A program made the translations under genes and the position numbers. From JBDTLH01 sp039934875 (GTDB lineage Bacteria > Acidobacteriota > Terriglobia > Terriglobales > Acidobacteriaceae): a DNA stretch of 10,737 nt. Position 1 is the first letter of the stretch. Each line of letters starts with the position of its first letter. Below are positions 1 through 5,302 of this stretch, in pieces. The notes under the pieces are model-generated. The model searched no databases. It was not told where the DNA came from and saw nothing but the letters and a program-made list of their open reading frames with translations. The stretch is from NCBI GenBank assembly GCA_039934875.1, contig JBDTLH010000173.1, positions 1-10,737 on the forward strand, in the 5' to 3' direction.

Positions 1-48
1 GAACTGGTCCGCGCCTTTCAAACCCACTGTGCCAAAGCCACCGCGTAA
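1..48 (+). CDS. Possible 3' end of a plus-strand gene (partial)
   Basis: Frame 1 is open from the window edge and reads ELVRAFQTHCAKATA before a TAA stop at 46-48. Only 15 residues are visible, so no family can be named. The codons have a moderately GC-rich third position, as in the neighbouring genes, but the evidence is thin. The minus strand is also open over these bases, ending upstream at an in-frame TAA with no convincing start, so either strand could be coding. Extending the sequence to the left would settle it. Confidence 0.3.
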   Translation, partial: ELVRAFQTHCAKATA

Positions 49-60
49 TTGCGGTGCGCC

Positions 61-80
61 AAAGCGCCTAGGATCGCTTT
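61..80. terminator. Small inverted repeat, weak terminator candidate
   Basis: AAAGCG (61-66) and CGCTTT (75-80) form a 6-bp stem around an 8-nt loop that contains the palindrome CCTAGG. It lies 12 nt after the possible plus-strand stop codon and faces the end of the minus-strand operon from the other side. There is no clear T-run after the stem on either strand, so an intrinsic terminator is only a guess. Confidence 0.2.
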
Positions 81-125
81 AATTGCGCAGGAGAATCAGG
101 AAAAGCGCGCTATGACGGGCTTGGA

Positions 126-263
126 TCAGCCCATGTGGTAGTAGAACTCTTCCTCAATGATTTTTCCATCTTCCACGGTGTAGAGGGCTGCCCCATCCAT
201 GATCATGCGCTTGCCCGCCATGGCTCCTGCTTTGACTGGTCCCGTCCAGATGGCAGGCCAGCT
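126..263 (-). pseudogene. C-terminal remnant of an NTF2/SnoaL-like protein
   Basis: Directly after the ybaB stop codon, in a different frame, the minus strand encodes about 45 residues beginning SWPAIWTGPVKAG and ending DGKIIEEEFYYHMG before a TGA at 126-128. The pattern of a Trp/Gly-rich strand, then AGKRM...DGAALYTVEDGKI, then an acidic and aromatic end resembles the last strands of NTF2-like (SnoaL/ester cyclase) folds, where 'G..VF.V.DGKI.E...Y' is typical. Such proteins are usually 110-150 residues, so the N-terminal two thirds are missing; upstream the frame runs into ybaB antilogously and makes no sense. ATG codons inside (for example at 221) could start a 31-residue peptide, but no Shine-Dalgarno sequence is evident. 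I read it as a gene truncated at the ybaB junction. The family assignment is by eye. Confidence 0.45.
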
Positions 264-571
264 TAGAAAAGGCCGGGGATGTTCATGCCGCCGAGCATGG
301 AGGACATGCCGTGCTGCATCGCTTCGTCGGCTTTGCGTCCGGCTTCGTTGACGGCGGCGAGCACCAGATCCTGCAGCATTTCAATATCGCCTGATTTGAT
401 GACCTCGGGATCGATGGTGACGGCGAGCAAGCGCTTGGAGCCATCCATTTTGACGACAACGGAGCCGCCGCCGGCTGCTGCTTCGACGGTGGTCTGCTTC
501 ATCTGGTTCTGCATCTGTTCTGCCTGTTGCTGGGCCTGTTGCAGCATGTCTTGCAGTTGTTTGGGGTCCAT
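263..571 (-). CDS. ybaB: YbaB/EbfC nucleoid-associated protein
   Basis: This is a 102-residue YbaB/EbfC-family protein, a small dimeric DNA-binding protein of the nucleoid, often linked to recombination and repair because it usually lies between dnaX and recR. The N-terminus MDPKQLQDMLQQAQQQAEQMQNQ is the family's amphipathic coiled coil; the middle (VEAAAGGGSVVVKMDGSKRLLAVTIDPEV) and the end (DLVLAAVNEAGRKADEAMQ, then a Gly/Met-rich tail) also match, and the length is normal. I place the start at the ATG at 571, not the GTG two codons upstream, because AGAGGTGAT lies just before it and would be too close to the GTG. It is the last intact gene of the minus-strand series, 124 nt after holA; neither dnaX nor recR is adjacent. 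The stop codon touches the NTF2-like remnant. Confidence 0.93.
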   Translation of the reverse strand: MDPKQLQDMLQQAQQQAEQMQNQMKQTTVEAAAGGGSVVVKMDGSKRLLAVTIDPEVIKSGDIEMLQDLVLAAVNEAGRKADEAMQHGMSSMLGGMNIPGLF

Positions 572-586
572 TATCACCTCTTTTTG

Positions 587-595
587 ATTAGAGCA
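587..595 (-). promoter_or_regulatory. Extended -10 candidate for ybaB
   Basis: On the minus strand TGCTCTAAT lies 15 nt upstream of the ybaB ATG. It matches the extended -10 pattern TGnTATAAT with one mismatch, and would start the transcript just before the ribosome binding site AGAGGTGAT. No -35 element is recognisable. It would let ybaB be transcribed apart from holA across the 124-nt gap. Confidence 0.35.
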
Positions 596-695
596 TGTTT
601 CGCGGAGGGTGGGGAGACGAGGAGAGCCGCCGATCTATACCGATCAACGCCGCGAGAAGATGAATTGGCGGGGATGCCGACTCCCGGGGCCGCAG

Positions 696-1841
696 TCATA
701 CGGGCAGGCGCTCCTGGATTGCCGAGGCGCCGATAGAGGGCTGGGCAGTGAGGTCCAAAACCAGTTTTTCGAGAACCAGGCGTTTGCTGGGAGCGTTTGA
801 GCGAAGGTCCAGGTCGGCTCGGGCAACCAGACGAATGGCGCGGGTGAGTTCGCGACGGGATTGGTAGCGGCGCGCCTGCCGGATCACGTCATCGGCGGCG
901 AACGGAGGCAAGCGGAAGCCCTGCCACAGCGCTTGCCAGATAGCGCGCGAGTCGCGCACGTTCTTTTCAAGGATCACCAGCATCTGGCGGAAGGTGCGCG
1001 CCAGCATATAGAGGTGTCCGATAGCGGCGTCTTCGCCATCGCCGGAGGCGAGCAGCCCTGCGAGAACCGCCAACGCCTTCGCGGTATCTTTCAGAGAGAT
1101 GGCGTCGGTGAGTTCATAGAGGGAGCGTTGTTTGGCGGCCAGCACCAGGGTCTCGACATCGCCGAGGGTGATGCGCTTCTTGCCCGCAACGTAGAGGACC
1201 AACTTCTCCAGCTCATTCTGCACCATCATCATGTCGGCGCCGAGCGCGTCCACCAGTTCGCGGGCGGCATCGGCGTCGAGCTTCACGCCTTGTTGCGCGG
1301 CGGCTTCGGTCACCCAGCGCATGCCGTCGTTCTCATCGACGCGCGCCATTTCGAGAATGCCACAGCAGTGGCCGAGGGTCTCGCGGATGCGCTCGTAACG
1401 GTCTTTATCGGTCATGTCCATGCGGCGGGTGTCGGCGGGGATATGGATGTGGTCGGCGACAAAAATAATCAGCGCGTTGGGATTGGGGTCTCTGCAATAG
1501 CGCTCGATGGCGGCGAAATCTTCCTTGTGCTGACCGCGTCCATAGAGGTTCTTGAGGTTGCGCACGAAGAAGACCTGAAAGGGGGCCATCAGACTAGGGG
1601 TCTGGGCGCGATCGAGCACCTCTTGGACGGTGACGTCGGAGAGGTCGAGGTCGTAGAGAGCAAGATTGCGCAGGTCAGGGGAGACGAGATGTTGGAGAAT
1701 CGCGGCGCGGCAGCGGTCGCGGAAGAAGACTTCGTCGCCGAGGAAGATGTAGGCGGGCTGCTGTTTTCCGCTCGCTACTTCGGCGATGAAGCGCTCGGTG
1801 GGCTGGAAGGCACGGGGCGTATTGGGGGGAGCGGCGGGCAT
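696..1841 (-). CDS. holA: DNA polymerase III subunit delta
   Basis: HolA is the clamp-loader subunit that opens the beta sliding clamp during replication. The reading frame gives about 380 residues, a normal to slightly long size. Near the N-terminus PAYIFLGDEVFFRDRC is the typical opening of domain I (L-GDE/D-..F-.R); the middle has VKLDADAARELVDALGADMMMVQNELEKL, the helical AAA+-like lid region, and KQRSLYELTDAI, the usual link to domain III; the end has ADLDLRSNAPSKRLVLEKLVLDL, the standard C-terminal signature. The start is uncertain: the frame extends to a TTG at 1856, but the ATG at 1841 leaves a more usual N-terminus; neither has a clear Shine-Dalgarno site. It lies 217 nt after lptE on the same strand, as in many bacteria where lptE and holA are neighbours. 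A short tandem repeat sits just upstream of the start. Confidence 0.93.
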   Translation of the reverse strand: MPAAPPNTPRAFQPTERFIAEVASGKQQPAYIFLGDEVFFRDRCRAAILQHLVSPDLRNLALYDLDLSDVTVQEVLDRAQTPSLMAPFQVFFVRNLKNLYGRGQHKEDFAAIERYCRDPNPNALIIFVADHIHIPADTRRMDMTDKDRYERIRETLGHCCGILEMARVDENDGMRWVTEAAAQQGVKLDADAARELVDALGADMMMVQNELEKLVLYVAGKKRITLGDVETLVLAAKQRSLYELTDAISLKDTAKALAVLAGLLASGDGEDAAIGHLYMLARTFRQMLVILEKNVRDSRAIWQALWQGFRLPPFAADDVIRQARRYQSRRELTRAIRLVARADLDLRSNAPSKRLVLEKLVLDLTAQPSIGASAIQERLPV

Positions 1842-1860
1842 GGGATGCTGATGCAAAGAG

Positions 1861-1883
1861 TTTACAGTTTTACATTTTACAGT
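1861..1883. repeat. Short tandem repeat, 7-8 nt units
   Basis: Three consecutive units TTTACAGT, TTTACAT and TTTACAGT lie just upstream of holA. The flank GTTCACGG (1882-1889) is the exact reverse complement of CCGTGAAC at 7607-7614, and the decamer TTTACAGTTT (1861-1870) recurs at 7596-7605, so this is related to the array between ntrY and ntrX. The rest of the gap up to 2058 has no gene that I can support. On the minus strand the repeat contains TGTAAAAT, a possible weak -10 element for holA. Confidence 0.65.
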
Positions 1884-2058
1884 TCACGGTTGCGCGGGAG
1901 AGAGTCCGGGGCAAAGAACGTGCTTTCTGCGGATGTTATCAAGGAGGAATAATTTCGCGGGGAATGGCGCTGACGCGCGATAGGTTGGCGGGGACGCTGG
2001 CCCTCCGTGAACACGGTTGCTCGCAATCGCAACAGCGCGTTAGAGGTAAGGCGGTGGA

Positions 2059-2640
2059 TCAGAACGCTTCGAGGATATCGGAGACGAGCTGGCGGCCGAA
2101 GTCGCGGGCGAGGCGGTCGAGCGCGGGCGATTCTTCCTCGAAGAAGCTGGATAACTCGCGCGAGACCTGGTATTGCTCGCGAAAGACGTAATTCGGATTT
2201 TCGTAGAGCACGCGATCATGACGGTCGAGCAGCTTGATGCTCATGGTGACGACGACCAGCGCGGAGGAAGCGCGTCCGGTCTGCGAATCGTAGGTGAGCG
2301 GCGAAGTTTGTTGGGTGAGCACGGTACCCAGCAGACTGGCGTCAGCATCGGCGTCCTGCTGCAATACGATTTTGTATTTCGTCCTCTCGCGCAGCTCTCG
2401 CACCACCGCCGCAGTCAGCAGTTGGTCGGTATTGTAGGCGGTGGTTTTGTTTACAAAGGTGGGGATGTAGATGCTGGTGACGGTGTCGGGCAGGCGAGAG
2501 GAGCGGCCGGAGGTTGCGGCGTGGTATCCGCAGGAGGAGAGAAGGATGCAGAGGAGGGTGAGGGGGATCTGATATCGCAGAGTTGTTATGCGATATAGTA
2601 TGTTTCGCCGGCAGGATGCGCTGCTACGGTTCTGCTTCAT
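2059..2640 (-). CDS. lptE: LPS-assembly lipoprotein LptE
   Basis: LptE is the outer-membrane lipoprotein that plugs the LptD barrel and helps insert lipopolysaccharide into the outer leaflet. The 193-residue product starts with a basic stretch, a hydrophobic signal segment (about 25-34) and a lipobox LSSC, with the lipidated cysteine at residue 37, followed by GYHAA. Mature-domain features fit the family (LptE/RlpB, also called DUF4136-like by some tools): LPDTVTSIYIPTFVNKT near the start, then TDQLLTAAVVRELRERTKYKIV, and a late LARDFGRQLVSDILEAF helix. The length is normal. Its ATG overlaps the stop of the upstream Asd-like gene in the sequence ATGA, so translation is probably coupled; AGGTG just before the ATG could serve as ribosome binding site. 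The N-terminal region before the signal is a little long (about 24 residues), so a later start is possible. Confidence 0.88.
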   Translation of the reverse strand: MKQNRSSASCRRNILYRITTLRYQIPLTLLCILLSSCGYHAATSGRSSRLPDTVTSIYIPTFVNKTTAYNTDQLLTAAVVRELRERTKYKIVLQQDADADASLLGTVLTQQTSPLTYDSQTGRASSALVVVTMSIKLLDRHDRVLYENPNYVFREQYQVSRELSSFFEEESPALDRLARDFGRQLVSDILEAF

Positions 2641-3668
2641 TGCACCTGGCCCGTGGGGCGCATATCGAGGATCTTGCGGGCGCAGTCGATGGCGGTGAGG
2701 GCGGTGAGCTTGAAATTATCGGCGGCGGCCCAGATCCAGAATGCGGGGTTATCTTTGCGGGCGGATGCGGCGCGAACAGAGAGTGCGATGCGAGCTTCTC
2801 CGGCGGAGTTGAGGTTGCTGGGCTGGTCCTGCGGCTCGGCATCAGGAAGAATGACGTGCAGGTGAGGAGCGTTGAGGGCAGCGGCGAGTTGCGCGGCGTT
2901 GTTTGCCGATTCCAGCTCAATATATAAAGAAAAAGTATGGGCATGGAAGGCGGGCGCGCCCACGACCATGACCGCGGGACGGAGCACGGTCGGAGCAATC
3001 GCGGCGATGTGCGATTGGATGCGCTTTTGCACGCGCTCCAGAGGAACGGCCTTGCCCGCGCCATAGTGCGCCACCAGATTGAAGGCGACCTGGGTATCGA
3101 ATACCTCTTTTGGCAGAGGAGTAAAGTTCAGCAGGTTGATGGTCTGCTGATGCAGCTCGTCCATCCCGGCGTGTCCGGTTTCGGAAGCGGGTTGCAGGAT
3201 GGTGGCGGCGGCAGTGCGAAGTTTTGCCACGCTGCCAAGCCGGAGCAAAATCATTGCGAGCGCGGTTGCGACGGGGTGCGCCACTACCGCTCCCGCGGCG
3301 TCGAGCGGAGGAGGCGCCCCCAATTGTTCCTCCAGCCACGGGGAGCGCACGGGAAATCCTGGCTCGCCTTCGAGTGCGTAAGAGGTATCGATGATGGAGC
3401 AGTTGGCGCGGCGTGCGACCTGATAATGCTTGCGGGTCAGGGCGGAGTCGCCGGTGAAGAATGCGAGATCGAGATCTTCGAGGGTCTCATCGTTGATCGC
3501 CTGGATGAAGGTGGCTTCGTCGCCAACCGCCTCCAATTTGCCGAGTGCGATTTCGTCATCGAGCAATGCGATGTCGGAGAGCGCGAAGTGTGTGTCCTCA
3601 AGCGCCTCTTTGAGTTCCTTACCTTTGAGAGAGGATGCGCCGACGATTCCGAGATGCAGTGGCTTCAC
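2637..3668 (-). CDS. Asd/ArgC-like dehydrogenase homologue lacking the catalytic cysteine
   Basis: The 343-residue product has the layout of aspartate-semialdehyde dehydrogenase: a Rossmann N-terminus (LGIVGASSLKGKELKEAL, 6-23), a central stretch FFTGDSALTRKHYQVARRA (70-88), and the Asd/ArgC dimerisation domain (about 135-325) with ILQPASETGHAGMDEL (157-172), VAFNLV (194-199), HAHTFSL (242-248) and a closing helix TALTAIDCARKIL. In active Asd the motif A-N-P-N-C carries the nucleophile; here the equivalent is A130-H-P-V-A134, so the cysteine is replaced by alanine. The glutamine (Q159) and a histidine (H242 or H244) of the active site seem kept. This resembles Usg-1-type paralogues of Asd, so an ordinary Asd role in lysine/methionine/threonine synthesis is unlikely; the actual role is unknown. 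The start codon is GTG without a good Shine-Dalgarno site; an AT-rich TATATAA lies upstream. It is 26 nt after pssA and overlaps lptE. Confidence 0.82.
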   Translation of the reverse strand: MKPLHLGIVGASSLKGKELKEALEDTHFALSDIALLDDEIALGKLEAVGDEATFIQAINDETLEDLDLAFFTGDSALTRKHYQVARRANCSIIDTSYALEGEPGFPVRSPWLEEQLGAPPPLDAAGAVVAHPVATALAMILLRLGSVAKLRTAAATILQPASETGHAGMDELHQQTINLLNFTPLPKEVFDTQVAFNLVAHYGAGKAVPLERVQKRIQSHIAAIAPTVLRPAVMVVGAPAFHAHTFSLYIELESANNAAQLAAALNAPHLHVILPDAEPQDQPSNLNSAGEARIALSVRAASARKDNPAFWIWAAADNFKLTALTAIDCARKILDMRPTGQVQ

Positions 3669-3694
3669 AATGGTCTTTATATATTATCTCCATT

Positions 3695-4525
3695 TCATTG
3701 CTGGATTGCTTTTTCGACGCGCGGAGGAGGTGGGCTGCGCCGCATGGCAAAAGTAATGCGAAAGAACACGCCGGAGCACATATACGCCAGAGCCAACGAG
3801 AGCAGCACCTCTTGCGAGAAGTAGCGGATGAGCGCAATCAGCGCGGCAATTCCCAGAATTACATAGAACGGATGGCGGCGGCGCATATCCACGTCTTTGC
3901 CGCTGTAAAAGCGCCAGGGAGAAACCATCAGGTATCCGAGGGCGAGCACGAGGGCGGCCCAGACGAGGGCAATCCACCAGGTGTCGATGGGAGCAGGGGT
4001 GAAGTGGACGACGGCGGCGATGGTGCCGGCGCCGGCGGGAATGGGCATGCCGACGAAATATTTGCGTCCGGGGCGCCCGGGATTCTTGGGCTGGGGATTC
4101 TTGCTGATGTTGAAGCGCGCCAGGCGGCTGGCCCCGCTAATAAGAAACAGAAAGACAACGATTGCGCCCAGGTGCTGGACCTTGTCGCCATTGAGCACGA
4201 GTTGGCCGAAGCCCCAGAAGTAGGCGAGCAGCGCTGGAGCTACGCCGAAGGTGATGACGTCGGCGAGCGAATCGAGCTCTTTGCCGAACTCGCTGGCGGT
4301 ATTGGTCATGCGCGCGATGCGTCCGTCAAGGCCGTCGAAGAGGATAGCGAAGCCGATGAGCAGCGCGGCGTAGTCGTAATGCACGGGATCACTACTGGAG
4401 CCGCGCATGGTCTGCAGGATGGAGACGAAGCCGGCGCCGATATTCAGGCAGGTAAATAGCGAGGGCAGGATGTACATGCCGCGGCGCACTGAGCGCTGAG
4501 GCTGAAGTGTGGTTGAGTCGGCCAT
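3695..4525 (-). CDS. pssA: CDP-diacylglycerol--serine O-phosphatidyltransferase
   Basis: PssA is an integral membrane enzyme that joins CDP-diacylglycerol and L-serine into phosphatidylserine, the precursor of phosphatidylethanolamine. The 276-residue product carries the complete CDP-alcohol phosphatidyltransferase signature D-x2-DG-x2-AR-x8-G-x3-D-x3-D: D64, D67, G68, A71, R72, G81, D85 and D89. Several hydrophobic segments follow (about 52-63, 92-112, 118-132, 165-178, 184-202, 221-236 and 241-258), and SRLARFN (133-139) with YFVGMPIPA (156-164) is typical of the PssA subfamily over PgsA. The frame stays open upstream to 4801, but that part runs through psd in another frame; the real start is the ATG at 4525, which shares its A with the TGA of psd, with GGGGAG eight bases before. 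This gives coupled expression with Psd, the next enzyme in the pathway. Confidence 0.93.
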   Translation of the reverse strand: MADSTTLQPQRSVRRGMYILPSLFTCLNIGAGFVSILQTMRGSSSDPVHYDYAALLIGFAILFDGLDGRIARMTNTASEFGKELDSLADVITFGVAPALLAYFWGFGQLVLNGDKVQHLGAIVVFLFLISGASRLARFNISKNPQPKNPGRPGRKYFVGMPIPAGAGTIAAVVHFTPAPIDTWWIALVWAALVLALGYLMVSPWRFYSGKDVDMRRRHPFYVILGIAALIALIRYFSQEVLLSLALAYMCSGVFFRITFAMRRSPPPPRVEKAIQQ

Positions 4526-5160
4526 CAGGCGCGCTCCCCGGTTAGCTCGATCGCGAGCACGCTTTCGCCGCCCACCACGCGGTCTCCGACCTTTACCTGG
4601 AGGGAGGCGCCGCGGTCGAAGATCACGTCGGCGCGGGAGCCGAACTTCATCATGCCGATGCGTTCGCCGCGGGCGACTGGATCTCCCACGCGCTTGTCGA
4701 AGACCAGCCGGCGGGCAAGCAATCCTGCGATTTGCTTGAGCACTACGATTTTGCCTTCGCCTTCGATGGTCACGACGTTCTGCTCGTTGTTTTCGGAGCA
4801 CTGGGGATTGCGCGCGTCGAGGAACTTGCCCTTTTGGTAGTGCACATCACGGACCAGTCCAGCGATGGGAGTGCGGTTGACGTGCACATCGAATACGTTG
4901 AGGAAGATGCTGATTCGGGTGAAATCCTGTGGGCCCTGCGAGAATTGGACGATTTCGGTGACCTTGCCGTCGGCGGGAGAGAGAATCAGGCCGGGGGCGG
5001 TGGGGACGTGGCGTTCGGGATCGCGGAAGAACCACAGGAAGAACGCCGCCAGCAGCAGCGGAATCAGGGCGATCCACCAGATCGTGAGCTCACCCAGAAT
5101 AATGCCCGCCACAATCATGGCGATGGCATAGTAATAGCCGTCTCTAACCATGCGATTCAT
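4525..5160 (-). CDS. psd: Phosphatidylserine decarboxylase (short, archaeal/PSD-A type)
   Basis: Psd decarboxylates phosphatidylserine to phosphatidylethanolamine using a pyruvoyl group made by self-cleavage. The 211-residue product has two N-terminal membrane segments (about 10-24 and 27-45), then FFRDPER, SPADGKV (D63), FDVHVNR (H93) and the processing site MMKFGSRAD, with cleavage expected between G174 and S175. D63, H93 and S175 fit the Asp-His-Ser self-cleavage triad. The FGSR site and short length place it in the PSD-A-like group and not with the roughly 300-residue LGST type of E. coli. It is the first gene of the minus-strand series and overlaps pssA by 1 nt. The given start is the outer ATG. 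The ATG at 5151 (MVRDGYYY) may be the real one, because a perfect TATAAT ends only three bases before the outer ATG. Neither has a Shine-Dalgarno site. Confidence 0.93.
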   Translation of the reverse strand: MNRMVRDGYYYAIAMIVAGIILGELTIWWIALIPLLLAAFFLWFFRDPERHVPTAPGLILSPADGKVTEIVQFSQGPQDFTRISIFLNVFDVHVNRTPIAGLVRDVHYQKGKFLDARNPQCSENNEQNVVTIEGEGKIVVLKQIAGLLARRLVFDKRVGDPVARGERIGMMKFGSRADVIFDRGASLQVKVGDRVVGGESVLAIELTGERA

Positions 5161-5163
5161 TCG

Positions 5164-5169
5164 ATTATA
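5164..5169 (-). promoter_or_regulatory. -10 box for the psd operon
   Basis: A perfect TATAAT on the minus strand lies 3 nt before the outer psd ATG and 12 nt before the next ATG at 5151. Transcription would be expected to start about 7 nt downstream, near 5157, so the transcript would be leaderless or have a leader of a few bases only. No TTGACA-like -35 is seen at the usual spacing; that position falls in the heptamer repeat array. Confidence 0.5.
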
Positions 5170-5240
5170 GCGGCTGACCGATTGGCGGCTGGCTTCTGGC
5201 TGCTAGCTTCTGGCGGTTAGTGGTCAGCGGCCAGAAGCCA
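5170..5240. repeat. Heptanucleotide tandem array between psd and ntrY
   Basis: From 5185 to 5240 the plus strand divides into eight 7-nt units in exact phase, among them GCGGCTG, GCTTCTG (twice), GCTGCTA, GCGGTTA, GTGGTCA and GCGGCCA. Before them, 5170-5184 holds a further GCGGCTG and an 8-nt variant. The consensus is roughly GCNGYYR. The array also has inverted symmetry: GGCTTCTGGC (5191-5200) pairs with GCCAGAAGCC (5230-5239), and GCTGACC (5173-5179) with GGTCAGC (5222-5228), so it could fold into a cruciform or hairpin. It fills most of the divergent promoter region. Confidence 0.75.
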
Positions 5241-5290
5241 TTGCAGCGGCGGTGTGGCTGATTTGCATCAATAGCGTGTCCAACTCGCAA

Positions 5291-5296
5291 TATAAT
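5291..5296 (+). promoter_or_regulatory. -10 box for ntrY
   Basis: A perfect TATAAT lies 6 nt before the GTG at 5303, in frame with ntrY. The expected start of transcription (about 5302-5304) coincides with that GTG, so the message may be leaderless. No good -35 is found at 16-18 nt spacing; TTGCAT (5263-5268) is too far away at 22 nt. Confidence 0.45.
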
Positions 5297-5302
5297 CAAT
5301 TG

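Noticed and set aside
861..1952. 363-residue open frame on the plus strand opposite holA
   Set aside because: It mirrors holA on the other strand; the composition (runs of Gly, Ala, Val, His, Glu) is typical of the antisense of a GC-rich gene, and holA has clear family motifs.
1936..1966. AAGGAGG followed by ATG on the plus strand (possible small gene from 1964)
   Set aside because: The spacing of about 15 nt is too long for a Shine-Dalgarno site, and the 75-residue frame runs into lptE antisense with no recognisable features.
2937..3824. 295-residue open frame on the plus strand opposite the Asd-like gene
   Set aside because: Antisense to a recognised coding region, no family motifs, and it crosses the pssA/Asd-like boundary.
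3635..4459. 274-residue open frame on the plus strand opposite pssA
   Set aside because: Antisense to the CDP-alcohol phosphatidyltransferase signature; no membrane or domain pattern of its own.
4526..4801. N-terminal extension of pssA upstream of 4525
   Set aside because: This Arg-rich extension reads psd in another frame; the ATG at 4525 overlapping the psd stop gives the normal PssA length.
5170..5240. CRISPR-like array
   Set aside because: Units are 7 nt with no spacers; this is a tandem repeat, not a CRISPR.
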